DNA from: an uncultured bacterium
GTDB taxonomy: Bacteria > Actinomycetota > Coriobacteriia > Coriobacteriales > Coriobacteriaceae
Direction: 5' to 3'
DNA length: 64,000 nucleotides
Assembly: GCA_905215385.1 (NCBI GenBank)
Contig: CAJMPY010000005.1
Coordinates: 1 to 64,000, forward strand
Below are positions 33,327-44,057 of the stretch, in pieces. Numbering within the stretch: position 1 is the first letter of the stretch; each line of letters begins with the position of its first letter. The position numbers were made by a program, and so were the translations under genes. The notes beneath the pieces were generated by a model that did no database searches, was not told the DNA's origin, and worked only from the letters and a program-made list of their open reading frames with translations.

Positions 33327-35148
33327 GGCGCTCACCCCCTTCCAAGGTCGATCCGCTGGGGACGGAGGAAAACGGATCATTCGCGCAGCCATCATCGCTG
33401 CCGCCACCGGCGTCCGCGTTCCCCGCAAACTCCATCTGCGAGGCGTAAATCTCCTGGTAGATGTTGTCGCCCGCCAGCAGTTCCTCGTGCGTGCCCACGC
33501 CATGGACACGACCGTCGTCCAACACCACAATGCGATCGGCATCCATGACGCTCGCGATGCGCTGGGCGATGATGAGCACGGTCGTATTGGGAATCCGAGC
33601 GATGTGCTCGCGAATCTTAGCGTCGGTCGCCATATCGACCGCGCTGGTTGAGTCATCAAAAATGAGCACGCGCGGATGCTTGAGCAGCGTGCGCGCAATG
33701 CACAGGCGTTGCTTCTGGCCGCCCGAAACACCGGCGCCGCCTTGGCCCAACTCGCCGTCCAGCCCGCCGATGCGATCCAGGAACTCGTCCACGCATGCCG
33801 CCCGGCAGGCCGCGAGGAGCTCATCGTCCGACGCCTGCGGATTGCCCCACTGCAGGTTCTCGCGCACGGTACCCGTAAACAGCACGTTCTTTTGCAGCAC
33901 GATACCCACGGCGTCGCGCAAGGTAGCCAAGTCGTAGTCGCGCACGTCGTGTCCGCCCACAAGCACGGTGCCCTCGGTGGCGTCGTACAAGCGCGCAATC
34001 AGCTGCACAAGCGAACTCTTGCCCGAGCCCGTGCCGCCGAGCACGCCCACCGTGGAGCCTGCTTCAATGCAAAGGTCAATATGCTCGAGCACATCCTCGG
34101 CTGCATCCGCGCGGTATTTAAAGGAAACGTCGCGAAACTCGATACTGCCGTCCGCTGGCGTCGCGGTCGCGAGGTCTCCCGCAGGATTGGCGATAAAGGG
34201 CTCTTCATCGAGCACCTCTGCGATACGGCCCACACTCGTGAGAGCGCGCGTGAGCAGCAAAAACACGTTGGAAATCATCATGAGCGAGTTCATGATCAGC
34301 AGCACGTAGCTCATAAAGCCCGTGAGCGAGCCCACGCCCAGGCGACCTTCGATGATCATGCGGCCGCCAATCCACAGGATCGAGAGCGCAGCCACGTACA
34401 TCGAGAGCTGGAACACCGGCAGGTTGAGCACGGCGGTGCCGAAGGTCTTGGTCGCCGTGCCGGCGAGCTCGGTATTGACGGTGTCGAACTTGTCGCACTC
34501 GTGCTCGGCGCGCACGTAAGCCTTCACGGCGCGCACGGCGGTAAGGTCCTCTTGCACCACGCCGTTGAGGTGGTCCATCGAGGTCTGGAGTTGGCGGTAG
34601 AGCGGGCTCACGCGCACGGTAATGATACCGAGCACGATGGCGAGCATCGGCAGAATGACGGCAAAGACCGCCGCGAGCTCGCGCGAGAGCGCAAAAGCGT
34701 AGACGAGGCCCATGACCAGATTTACCGGCCCGCGCACCATGGGGCGGAAGCCGTTACCTACGGCGTTTTGAATCACGGTGATGTCGGTGGTCATGCGAGT
34801 GACCAGCGAGCTGGCGTCGTAGTTGTCCAGATTGCCAAAAGCGAGCGTCTGGATCTTACGATACTCGGCCTCGCGCAGGTTAGCGCCCAGCCCCGAGGCA
34901 ACGCGGGCGGACGTGCGCGCATAGCCCAAGCCAAGCACCAGCGAACATGCGGCGCACACCAGCATATACGTGCCCTGCAACAGCATGTAGTTGATGTCGC
35001 CCGCGGGCACGCCCACATCGATGATATTTGCCATGATGACCGGGATAAACAGCTCGAGCGCCGTCTCGGCAGTCACAAAGAGCACGCCGAGCATGGCATC
35101 GCGGCGGTATGCCCCCAGATAGGAAAACAAAATCTTGAGATTGCGCAC
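33319..35148 (-). CDS. ABC exporter half with degenerate ATP site (heterodimer subunit 1)
   Basis: 609 residues. The GTG at 35148 with GGGGGATG upstream is the probable start. Six membrane helices, then Walker A GGTGSGKSS and signature VSGGQKQR, but Walker B reads VLIFDDSTSAVD, with Asp where the catalytic Glu should be, and the H-loop is IIAQRI with Gln in place of His. These are the hallmarks of the degenerate half-site in heterodimeric exporters. The C-terminal tail (Gly/Ser/Asp-rich) runs past the domain. It leads a two-gene operon under a strong promoter (35188-35217). Confidence 0.88.
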   Translation of the reverse strand: MRNLKILFSYLGAYRRDAMLGVLFVTAETALELFIPVIMANIIDVGVPAGDINYMLLQGTYMLVCAACSLVLGLGYARTSARVASGLGANLREAEYRKIQTLAFGNLDNYDASSLVTRMTTDITVIQNAVGNGFRPMVRGPVNLVMGLVYAFALSRELAAVFAVILPMLAIVLGIITVRVSPLYRQLQTSMDHLNGVVQEDLTAVRAVKAYVRAEHECDKFDTVNTELAGTATKTFGTAVLNLPVFQLSMYVAALSILWIGGRMIIEGRLGVGSLTGFMSYVLLIMNSLMMISNVFLLLTRALTSVGRIAEVLDEEPFIANPAGDLATATPADGSIEFRDVSFKYRADAAEDVLEHIDLCIEAGSTVGVLGGTGSGKSSLVQLIARLYDATEGTVLVGGHDVRDYDLATLRDAVGIVLQKNVLFTGTVRENLQWGNPQASDDELLAACRAACVDEFLDRIGGLDGELGQGGAGVSGGQKQRLCIARTLLKHPRVLIFDDSTSAVDMATDAKIREHIARIPNTTVLIIAQRIASVMDADRIVVLDDGRVHGVGTHEELLAGDNIYQEIYASQMEFAGNADAGGGSDDGCANDPFSSVPSGSTLEGGERHA

Positions 35149-35187
35149 GCAGGTTCATCCCCCATCAAACGTTGTTCGCAAACCCAC

Positions 35188-35217
35188 GTATTATGGCGCG
35201 CCGTGCGGCGGTGTCAA
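35188..35217 (-). promoter_or_regulatory. Promoter of the heterodimeric ABC exporter operon
   Basis: Minus strand TTGACA (35212-35217), 18-base spacer, TAATAC (35188-35193). About 40 bases before the GTG start. Confidence 0.65.
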
Positions 35218-35336
35218 GTGTTCCGAAATCGATTTCTGCAAGGCTAGCGCAGGCGCCATGCTCACAGGGCGCACGTCCGTATTCAATTAGAAATGAACGC
35301 GAGCGTGACTTTTTCGCCCCACTGCCGACACAAACC

Positions 35337-35367
35337 TTGACTCTACAATCGTTGTAGGGTTTTCACT
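35337..35367 (+). promoter_or_regulatory. MerR-type promoter with 19-bp spacer and central palindrome
   Basis: TTGACT (-35, 35337-35342), CTACAATCGTTGTAG palindrome (35343-35357), then -10-like TTCACT (35362-35367). The 19-bp spacer with a dyad between -35 and -10 is diagnostic of promoters activated by MerR-family proteins that twist the DNA. It precedes the MATE gene, with the MerR gene downstream. Confidence 0.7.
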
Positions 35368-35407
35368 ACACTGGTACGTAAACAAACCCAGCCAGAAAGC
35401 CCCGCCC

Positions 35408-36754
35408 ATGGAACACGACCTCACACGCGGCAATGTCCCCAAGACCATCGCGGTCTTTGCCCTGCCTTATATGCTCTCGTACTTTTTGCAGATGCTCTAC
35501 GGCATGGCCGACCTGTACATGATGGGGCAGTTCAGCGGCGCCGCCGGCATCACCGCCGTAGGCAATGGCGCGCAGACGCTCTATATCATTACCGTGACGC
35601 TCGTGGGCCTGGCCATGGGAACGACGGTTATCGTCGGCCACGCCGTGGGCTCGCGCCGCTTCGATCGCGCCGAGACCGCCATCGGCAACACCATCACGCT
35701 GTTTATGGGTGTCTCGGTGGTGCTGGCCGCTGCCTTGCTCGCACTGTGCCCGCAGATCGTGGCGCTCATTGGCACGCCGGCCGAGGCGGTCGAGGGCACC
35801 GCCGCCTACCTGCGCATTTGCTTTATCGGCATTCCCTTTATCGCCGCGTACAACATTCTTTCGGCCATCTTTCGCGGCCTGGGCGATTCGCGCTCGCCCA
35901 TGTACGTGATTGGCGTGGCATGCATCATCAACATCGCGCTCGATTTTCTGTTTATCGGCCACATGGGGCTCGGCCCCGTGGGCGCGGCGCTCGGCACGGT
36001 AACCGCGCAGACGGCCAGCGTTGCCCTCGCGCTCGTGTGGCTCAAGAGCCGCCGCACGAACATCCACGTTAAGCGCAGCGACCTGCGCCCCCAGCCCGAG
36101 GTGCTCGGTAGCATTCTTAAGATCGGCGTGCCCGTGGCCGTGCAGGACGGCTGCATCCAGGTGGCGTTTATGTTCATCACCGTCATCGCCAACCACCGCG
36201 GTCTGGTCGACGCCGCCGCCGTGGGCCTGGTCGAAAAGATGATCAGCTTTTTGTTCATTGTGCCGAGTTCCATGGGCGCTACCGTCAGCGCGCTCACGGC
36301 GCAAAATGCCGGCGCGGGCAAGGGCGATCGCGCGCGTCAGGTACTCAAGGACGCCATGACCATCTCGGTGGTGTACGGCTGCCTGATCACGGTGCTGATG
36401 TGGCTGGTGGCGCCGGCGTTTATCGGCTTTTTTGCCAAGGACGCTGCAGTAGTCGCCGCCGGTACCGGCTATATGCGCAGCTATATTTTCGACGCGATCT
36501 TTGCCGGCATCCACATTTGCTTTAGCGGCTTTTTCGCTGCGTATGGCAAGAGCTACATTGGCTTTGCGCACAACGTGCTGGCCGTGGTGCTCATTCGCGT
36601 GCCCGGCGCATGGCTGCTGTCGAACGCCTATTCCGACACGCTGTTCCCCATGGGCATCGCCTCGCCGTGCGGGTCGATTCTGTCGGCGGGCATCTGCGTG
36701 ATTGCATTTACCGTGCTCAACCGGCGCGGGGCTTTTGACAAGCTGGTGGCGTAG
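35408..36754 (+). CDS. MATE-family multidrug efflux transporter
   Basis: 448 residues with twelve predicted membrane helices. N-terminus TRGNVPKTIAVFALPYMLSY, then ALYMMGQFSGA-type motif (YGMADLYMMGQFSGAAGI) and the repeated half beginning GSILKIGVPVAVQDG, typical of the DinF/NorM superfamily. It exports cationic drugs or metabolites using Na+ or H+. It is preceded by a MerR-type promoter and followed 55 bases later by the MerR-family regulator gene, which probably senses the substrate and activates the pair. AGAAAG lies upstream of the ATG. Confidence 0.9.
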   Translation: MEHDLTRGNVPKTIAVFALPYMLSYFLQMLYGMADLYMMGQFSGAAGITAVGNGAQTLYIITVTLVGLAMGTTVIVGHAVGSRRFDRAETAIGNTITLFMGVSVVLAAALLALCPQIVALIGTPAEAVEGTAAYLRICFIGIPFIAAYNILSAIFRGLGDSRSPMYVIGVACIINIALDFLFIGHMGLGPVGAALGTVTAQTASVALALVWLKSRRTNIHVKRSDLRPQPEVLGSILKIGVPVAVQDGCIQVAFMFITVIANHRGLVDAAAVGLVEKMISFLFIVPSSMGATVSALTAQNAGAGKGDRARQVLKDAMTISVVYGCLITVLMWLVAPAFIGFFAKDAAVVAAGTGYMRSYIFDAIFAGIHICFSGFFAAYGKSYIGFAHNVLAVVLIRVPGAWLLSNAYSDTLFPMGIASPCGSILSAGICVIAFTVLNRRGAFDKLVA

Positions 36755-36809
36755 CGGGGCGACGCAGGCCTAGCGCCTCTCCCCTGTTTTTACCGAAAGG
36801 AGCGGTCCT

Positions 36810-37658
36810 GTGACCGACATGCCAAGTGAACACACCGAGGGCCTGCTCCGCATTGGCGAGGTGGCGCGCCTGCTCAATTTAAGCGTGGGCACACTGCGTC
36901 ATTACGAGCAGATGGGGCTGTTGGAGCCGGCATATGTCGATCCGGCAAGTGGGTACCGCTACTACGGATCGCGGCAGCTCTCCACCCTCAACACCATCGG
37001 CAACCTGCGCGTTCTCGACTTGCCGCTGGCGCAGATTCGCGAGTTTGTCACTACGCGCGATATGGATTTGATACAACGGCAACTGACCAAGCAACAGGAG
37101 TTAATTGAGCACAGGCGGCGTGAGTTGGAGCGCATGTCGCGCAAGATTGACCAGCGGCTTGCCTTGCTTCATGGCGCTTTGAATGCTGATCTCGACACCA
37201 TTAGCGAAATCGAGGAACCCGAACTTCGCTGCGCCACGCTGCACGAGCGCGTCAATCCCACCGACGCCTATTCGCTGGGATGGCATATCCGCCAGCTTCA
37301 GCAGGGGCAGCACGAAACCTTTGCCTATCTGGGCAATCTGGGTGTGGGCATCGCGCCCGAACGCCTCGCCGCCGGCGACTTTGATGGCTACGACGAGGTC
37401 TTCCTGCTGCTCGATGACACCGATGATTACTTGGGCGACGTTGAGACGCGACCTGCCGCGCGCTGCCTGACCATAAGCTTCCGCGGCACGCACGGGCAAG
37501 CAGCCCCGCGCTATAAGCAGCTGCTCGGCTATATGCGCGAGCACAACCTGGCGCCCACCGGGCCTTCGCGCGAGATCGCCCTTATCGATGACATCATCAG
37601 CGACGACCCGGCAACCTACGTAACGCAGATCACGGTGCCGGTTGCCCCAGCAAAGTAA
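36810..37658 (+). CDS. MerR-family regulator with GyrI-like effector domain
   Basis: 282 residues from GTG 36810 (AAAGGAG upstream). N-terminal winged helix RIGEVARLLNLSVGTLRHYEQMGLLEP, then the YVDPASGYRYYGSRQLSTLN stretch of the MerR wing, a coiled-coil dimerisation helix (about 85-120), and a C-terminal GyrI-like ligand-binding domain as in BmrR. Such proteins bind hydrophobic cations and activate efflux genes. Downstream of the MATE gene and in the same direction, so probably co-transcribed and autoregulated through the site at 35337-35367. A perfect terminator begins right after the stop. Confidence 0.9.
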   Translation: MTDMPSEHTEGLLRIGEVARLLNLSVGTLRHYEQMGLLEPAYVDPASGYRYYGSRQLSTLNTIGNLRVLDLPLAQIREFVTTRDMDLIQRQLTKQQELIEHRRRELERMSRKIDQRLALLHGALNADLDTISEIEEPELRCATLHERVNPTDAYSLGWHIRQLQQGQHETFAYLGNLGVGIAPERLAAGDFDGYDEVFLLLDDTDDYLGDVETRPAARCLTISFRGTHGQAAPRYKQLLGYMREHNLAPTGPSREIALIDDIISDDPATYVTQITVPVAPAK

Positions 37659-37694
37659 GAACCGCCCGGAAGGCATCGTGCTTCCGGGCGGTTC
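37659..37694. terminator. Bidirectional terminator between merR and ligA
   Basis: GAACCGCCCGGAAG and CTTCCGGGCGGTTC form a perfect 14-bp stem; TTC-AATTT follows on the plus strand. It lies between the convergent MerR and ligA genes. Confidence 0.85.
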
Positions 37695-37715
37695 TTCAAT
37701 TTGGCTATCGATGCC

Positions 37716-39977
<2,262 letters not shown>

Positions 39978-40091
39978 CTAGAGTACCACCGGTCGCCATG
40001 GCGCCGAATAACCCTTTCGAACCGCATCGAATCGGCAGCCGCCAGACCGGAGTGGATCGCGCGATCAAACCATGCCCTTGCCATTTCTAAA

Positions 40092-40122
40092 TGATCCGTT
40101 TTCCTCCGCCTCCAACGGATCA
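40092..40122. repeat. Inverted repeat in the htrA-ligA spacer
   Basis: TGATCCGTT and AACGGATCA, 13-base loop. It lies between the htrA terminator and the ligA start. It may be an operator for ligA or a secondary hairpin. Confidence 0.45.
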
Positions 40123-40130
40123 ACAAGAAA

Positions 40131-40167
40131 AGAGGGGGCTGTCCCGCGTTGGCGGGACAGCCCCCTC
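40131..40167 (-). terminator. Terminator of the htrA gene
   Basis: AGAGGGGGCTGTCCCGC and GCGGGACAGCCCCCTCT form a 17-bp stem; TTTTCTTGTT follows on the minus strand, 30 bases past the htrA stop. Confidence 0.88.
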
Positions 40168-40194
40168 TGGCATCGGTATGTGTGATACGGCTCG

Positions 40195-41664
40195 TTAGTA
40201 ACCCTGGCCGTAGCCTTGACCCTGGCCCTGGCCTTGCTGGCCGAGTAGCTCCTCCAGGTACTGGCGCAGCTGCTCATCGGTAATACCGCCGTTGCCGGTG
40301 TCGGTCGAACTGTCGTCCTGCTGCTGGTTCTGCAGCTCCTCGTCGGAGCCCAGCTCAACAGTGACCTTCTTCTCCTCCTTGCCGCGCATGAGCGTGATTT
40401 CGACCTTCTCGCCCACCTCGTGGCTGCGCAGCGCGATGATCAGGCCATCGGCGCTCGTAATCTCGTCGTCGCCCAGCTTGGTGATGACGTCGCCCTCTTG
40501 GATGCCAGCCTTGGCGGCAGGACCGTCCTCGACAACGCTCGCCACGTACGCGCCGCTATCGGTGCTCAGCTTGTTGGTGCGAGCGTTGAGCGCGTTGACG
40601 CTCGAAAGCGTAGCGCCCATGTACGGATGCACCGGCGTCTTGCCGTCGATGATCTGGTCGGCAATGTTCTTGGCATAGTTGACCGGAATGGCAAAGCCCA
40701 CGCCCGAGCTGGAGCCCGAGTAGCTCTCGATGAGCGAGTTGATACCCACGAGCTCGCCGTTGTCGTTGACGAGCGCACCGCCGGAGTTGCCCGGGTTGAT
40801 GGCGGCATCGGTCTGGATCATGTTGGCATAGATGGTGTTGCCGCTGGTAGAGCTCATGGCCGTGGAGCGGTACAGCGCCGATACAATGCCCGTGGAGACA
40901 GACTGCTCGTTGCCGAACGGCGAACCGATCGCCATGACCCACTCGCCCACGTTGAGCTTGGAGGAGTCGCCAATCTCGATCGGCGTGAGCTTGGAGGCGT
41001 CAGCATCCTTGAGTTTGATGACCGCCAGGTCGCTCGAGGCATCGTTGCCCACGAACTCGGCCTCGTAGGTGGTTCCGTCGTCCATGGTAACCACGTACTG
41101 GTCATAGCCATCGACCACGTGGTTGTTGGTGAGGATGTGGCCCTCGGTATCGAGTACTACGCCCGAGCCGACGCTGCCCGAGCCGTCCGACTCGTCGGCA
41201 GACTGCGAAAGCGAGCCATTCTGGCTACCGCTCGAAGTAGCGGTGATGGAAACCACAGAGGGCAATGCCTTGGCAGAAACGGCCTCGGCCAGCGTGGTGT
41301 CCTCGGAGTCGATGGTGATCTTTTGCGTCGATGAACCCGAAGCACCCGCCGTCACGGCATTCTTGCCGCCACCGATATTGAGCGTACCGCTCATAATGAG
41401 TGCAATGACCAGCAGGGCGCCGCAGGCGCAGCCGGCGAGCGCCGTAATAAAGATCGGCAGCTTTTTGGTCTTGGTCTTGACCACCGTGTGTTTGTTCACA
41501 ACCTGCTGGCCGCCCAGCGGCTGGCCGGTCTGCGTGTCGTAGGCCTGCACGTAGGGAATGTTGTTGCCGTCGGCAGGCGTCGACTCCACCTGCACACGCG
41601 GCTGCTGCTGGGTCTCGCCGGCGTTGCCCGCATCCTGGGGACGCTGGGAATCGTTCTCGCTCAT
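40195..41664 (-). CDS. HtrA/DegP-type membrane-anchored serine protease with PDZ domain
   Basis: 489 residues from ATG 41664 (AAAGGA upstream; the frame extends farther but without a ribosome site). Cytoplasmic acidic/Gln-rich head, one membrane helix at about 75-95 (PIFITALAGCACGALLVIALI). Trypsin-like domain with His in ILTNNHVVDG, Asp in SSDLAVIKLKD, and Ser in INPGNSGGALV. One PDZ domain (about 360-445: GAYVASVVEDGPAAKAGI). The tail has Gln-rich repeats ending GQGQGYGQGY. It acts outside the membrane as a protein quality-control protease. A GGCCCGCC hairpin lies in its leader. Confidence 0.93.
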   Translation of the reverse strand: MSENDSQRPQDAGNAGETQQQPRVQVESTPADGNNIPYVQAYDTQTGQPLGGQQVVNKHTVVKTKTKKLPIFITALAGCACGALLVIALIMSGTLNIGGGKNAVTAGASGSSTQKITIDSEDTTLAEAVSAKALPSVVSITATSSGSQNGSLSQSADESDGSGSVGSGVVLDTEGHILTNNHVVDGYDQYVVTMDDGTTYEAEFVGNDASSDLAVIKLKDADASKLTPIEIGDSSKLNVGEWVMAIGSPFGNEQSVSTGIVSALYRSTAMSSTSGNTIYANMIQTDAAINPGNSGGALVNDNGELVGINSLIESYSGSSSGVGFAIPVNYAKNIADQIIDGKTPVHPYMGATLSSVNALNARTNKLSTDSGAYVASVVEDGPAAKAGIQEGDVITKLGDDEITSADGLIIALRSHEVGEKVEITLMRGKEEKKVTVELGSDEELQNQQQDDSSTDTGNGGITDEQLRQYLEELLGQQGQGQGQGYGQGY

Positions 41665-41693
41665 GGCTGCGATCCTTTCGTCAAATAACCAAA

Positions 41694-41717
41694 GGCCCGC
41701 CAAACACGTGGCGGGCC
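41694..41717 (-). terminator. Hairpin in the htrA leader (terminator or attenuator)
   Basis: GGCCCGCC-acgtgttt-GGCGGGCC followed by TTTGGTTATTTG on the minus strand, about 30 bases before the htrA ATG. Confidence 0.45.
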
Positions 41718-41834
41718 ATCGTTGTTCACGTTGAGTTGTACCCCAATATGCGGGCGTACGTGTACGAGAACGCAATCTTTTAGGAAGGCTTAAGTTCTGC
41801 TGCAAACTCGAAAGGAACCTGCACCTGCGTCAAA

Positions 41835-41868
41835 ACCACCACAAAGGTGCCTGTCCCCTTTGTGGTGG
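41835..41868. repeat. Palindromic element P2, copy 5
   Basis: ACCACCACAAAGG...CCTTTGTGGTGG around TGCCTGTCCC, 4 bases past the stop of the OmpR-type regulator gene (41873, minus strand). Confidence 0.8.
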
Positions 41869-41872
41869 AAAT

Positions 41873-42535
41873 CTAGTCCTTAAATAGATAGCCCACGCCG
41901 CGGACGGTGGTGATGTGCGCCGCGATCTGCGGGCCCACCTTGGAGCGGATGCGTCGGATGTGCACGTCGACGGTGCGCGTGCCGCCGCAGTACTCAAAGC
42001 CCCACACGCGGTGCAGCAGCACCTCGCGGCTGTAGGCACGGTTAGGGTGCGTCGCCAAAAAGCTCAGCAGCGAGTACTCCATCAGCGTCAGGTCAATGGG
42101 CTCGTTATCGAGCGTCACCTGGTAGGTAGCCAGGTTGATCTCGAGGTTATCGATGTTGAGCACATCGTCGGCGGTGACGGTCTCCTCCTCGCCCATCAGG
42201 CGCTGCGCGCGAGCCTTGAGCTCGTTGGGCGTCGCCGTGGGGCACACAAAGTCGGCATGCGCGTGATTGGGCAGGCGCAGGGTACCGAGTGCTTCGTCGT
42301 CAACGATCACCAGCATGGGGACACCGCCGCGATCGTCAAGCCACTTGGCAATCTGATCGATGCGGTCGCTGCGGATGCCATCGGAATCGAGGATCAGCAG
42401 GTCGAAGTCGTGCGCCGCAGTCGGCGAATCGGGTGTGGCAAGGCTCACCTCGACACCCAGGGTGGTCGTCAAGCTGCGGGCAAACTCGTGGAAGCGCGTC
42501 GTGCGCGCCATGAACAGGGCACTCTTTTCGGACAT
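41873..42535 (-). CDS. glnR: OmpR-family GlnR-like response regulator
   Basis: 220 residues from ATG 42535 (GGAGG 5 bases upstream). The receiver domain has a single clear Asp in FDLLILDSDG and lacks the usual acidic pair near the N-terminus, which starts SEKSALFMARTTRFHEF. This fits the atypical receivers of actinobacterial GlnR, an orphan regulator without a histidine kinase. The C-terminal winged helix (LTLMEYSLLSFLATHPNRAY, VDVHIRRIRSKVG, TVRGVGYLFK) is standard OmpR. It lies 50 bases downstream of glnA, and a GlnR-type box lies upstream of glnA. It probably responds to nitrogen status. Confidence 0.8.
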   Translation of the reverse strand: MSEKSALFMARTTRFHEFARSLTTTLGVEVSLATPDSPTAAHDFDLLILDSDGIRSDRIDQIAKWLDDRGGVPMLVIVDDEALGTLRLPNHAHADFVCPTATPNELKARAQRLMGEEETVTADDVLNIDNLEINLATYQVTLDNEPIDLTLMEYSLLSFLATHPNRAYSREVLLHRVWGFEYCGGTRTVDVHIRRIRSKVGPQIAAHITTVRGVGYLFKD

Positions 42536-42585
42536 ATCGGCCTCCAAAGAAATGAGCTCAATCGTACTGGAACAAGCCAGCGCGA

Positions 42586-43923
42586 TTAGGAGTTCGCCAG
42601 GTAGTGCTTGATCTCCCACTCGGTGATCGTAGACTCAAACTTATGCCACTCGTCGCGCTTCTTTTTGAGGAAGAAGCTGTGGATGTGCTCGCCGAGGGCA
42701 TCCTTCATAAACTGCGAGTCCTCAAACACGTCGAGCGCCTCTTTGAGCGAGCGCGGCAGCGGCGTGTAGCCGGCCTCGACCATCTGACGGTCGGTAAGCT
42801 TGAGCGTCTCGGCCGTGGCCTCGGGCGGGAGCTCCAGCTTGCGCTCGATACCGTCGAGACCAGCCGCCAGCGTGACGGCGTTGACCAGGTACGGGTTGGC
42901 CATGGGGTCGGGGCTGCGCAACTCGATACGCGTGGACAGCTGCTTGCCGGGCTTGTAGACCGGGATGCGGACCATACTCGCGCGGTTGCGCAGGCCCCAC
43001 GTGGCGTACTGCGGCACGGAGTCGCCGCCCGTGGTGATGCGCTTGTACGAGTTGACCGTGGGGTTGGTGATGGCGCTGATCTCGCGCGCGTGCGCCAAGA
43101 TGCCGGCCATGTAGTGCTTGGCGACGTCGGAGAGATGGTACTTCTCGTCGTCCTCGCCCCAAAAGACGTTGTTGCCGTCGTGGTCGAACAGCGACTGATG
43201 CAAAAACATGGCGCTGCCGTCCTCGCCCGCCAACGGCTTGGGCATAAAGGAAGCGTGGCAACCGCTCTCGTAGGCCTGCTGCTTAATGATGAGCTTGGCC
43301 GTGGTGACGGCGTCGGACATGCTCAGGGCCTCGGCGTGACGCAAGCTCATGCCGTGTTGCGAGCGGCCGGCGGCGTGGAAGGTGTACTCCACGGGCACGG
43401 ACATCTTCTCGAGCGTGAGGACCGTGTTGCGACGCAGGTCGCGGGCGGCATCGCTCACCGAAAGATCGAAGTAGCCCACGTTGTCAAGCGGCTCGGGGGT
43501 ATGCTCGTCGGGGAAGTAGTAATACTCCAGCTCGGCGCCCACGTTGAGCAGATAGCCAGCCTTCTCGGCCTTGCGGAACATGCGACGCAGGGCATCGCGC
43601 GGGTCGCCGGCAAACGGCTTGCGATCGGGAGTGCACACGTCGCAGAACACGCGGGCGACGCCATTGTGGCTCGGGCGCCACGGCAAAATCTGGAAGGTCG
43701 AAGCATCGGGAAACGCCAGCATGTCGGCTTCCTCGGGCGTGGCAAAACCCTCGATGGCGGAGCCGTCAAAGCCAATACCCTCCTCAAAAGCGACCTCGAG
43801 GTCCTCGGGGCTAATGGCAAAGTTCTTGAGGCGGCCGAGAATGTCGACAAACCACAGACGCACAAAGCGGATGTCACGCTGCTCTACGGAGCGGAGTACG
43901 TAATCGATGTTCTGCTGGTTCAT
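42586..43923 (-). CDS. glnA: Glutamine synthetase type I homologue with altered metal-binding residues
   Basis: 445 residues, length and layout of GSI-alpha enzymes: FDGSAIEGF, ELEYYYF, the NPTVNSYKR and RIELRSPDPMANPYL motifs. But HHEVxPGQHE is FHAAGRSQHG (residues 182-191): the two Glu metal ligands are Ala184 and Gly191. The GMHxH motif is SAMFLHQSL, so the first metal His is Phe240 while His242 stays. The flexible-loop Glu of GYEAP is replaced (GGDSVP, Asp301). Glu131, Glu133, Glu334 and Arg336 remain. So either the active site is remodelled, or this is a pseudoenzyme or sensor. It is linked to glnR and preceded by a GlnR-type box. Confidence 0.85.
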   Translation of the reverse strand: MNQQNIDYVLRSVEQRDIRFVRLWFVDILGRLKNFAISPEDLEVAFEEGIGFDGSAIEGFATPEEADMLAFPDASTFQILPWRPSHNGVARVFCDVCTPDRKPFAGDPRDALRRMFRKAEKAGYLLNVGAELEYYYFPDEHTPEPLDNVGYFDLSVSDAARDLRRNTVLTLEKMSVPVEYTFHAAGRSQHGMSLRHAEALSMSDAVTTAKLIIKQQAYESGCHASFMPKPLAGEDGSAMFLHQSLFDHDGNNVFWGEDDEKYHLSDVAKHYMAGILAHAREISAITNPTVNSYKRITTGGDSVPQYATWGLRNRASMVRIPVYKPGKQLSTRIELRSPDPMANPYLVNAVTLAAGLDGIERKLELPPEATAETLKLTDRQMVEAGYTPLPRSLKEALDVFEDSQFMKDALGEHIHSFFLKKKRDEWHKFESTITEWEIKHYLANS

Positions 43924-43988
43924 GTCGCTCCCCTTTCTTTCGGGCGGGTTTCGACTGGTCTATATCGCAGATACTATCGCAGAAAAAT

Positions 43989-44004
43989 GTTTCCGCAGGG
44001 TTAA
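43989..44004 (-). promoter_or_regulatory. GlnR-type operator upstream of glnA
   Basis: Minus-strand TTAAC-n6-GAAAC matches the actinobacterial GlnR half-box gTnAC-n6-GaAAC. It lies about 65 bases before the glnA start; two TCTGCGATA repeats lie just downstream. Confidence 0.55.
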
Positions 44005-44057
44005 AGCGTATCAAGCGCTCAAAAAACGTGCTTGAGCAGGCCGTCCCGAACGATTGG

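Noticed and set aside
33363..33381. A 19-base exact match between the ABC gene tail (33363-33381) and the ligA spacer (40090-40108), on opposite strands
   Set aside because: One copy is coding and the other forms part of a simple inverted repeat; with no third copy it is most easily a coincidence.
31428..33998. Start of the canonical ABC half placed at 33998
   Set aside because: The first 224 codons lie in another frame of the upstream ABC gene and lack homology. ATG 33326 with an 8-base overlap is the normal arrangement.
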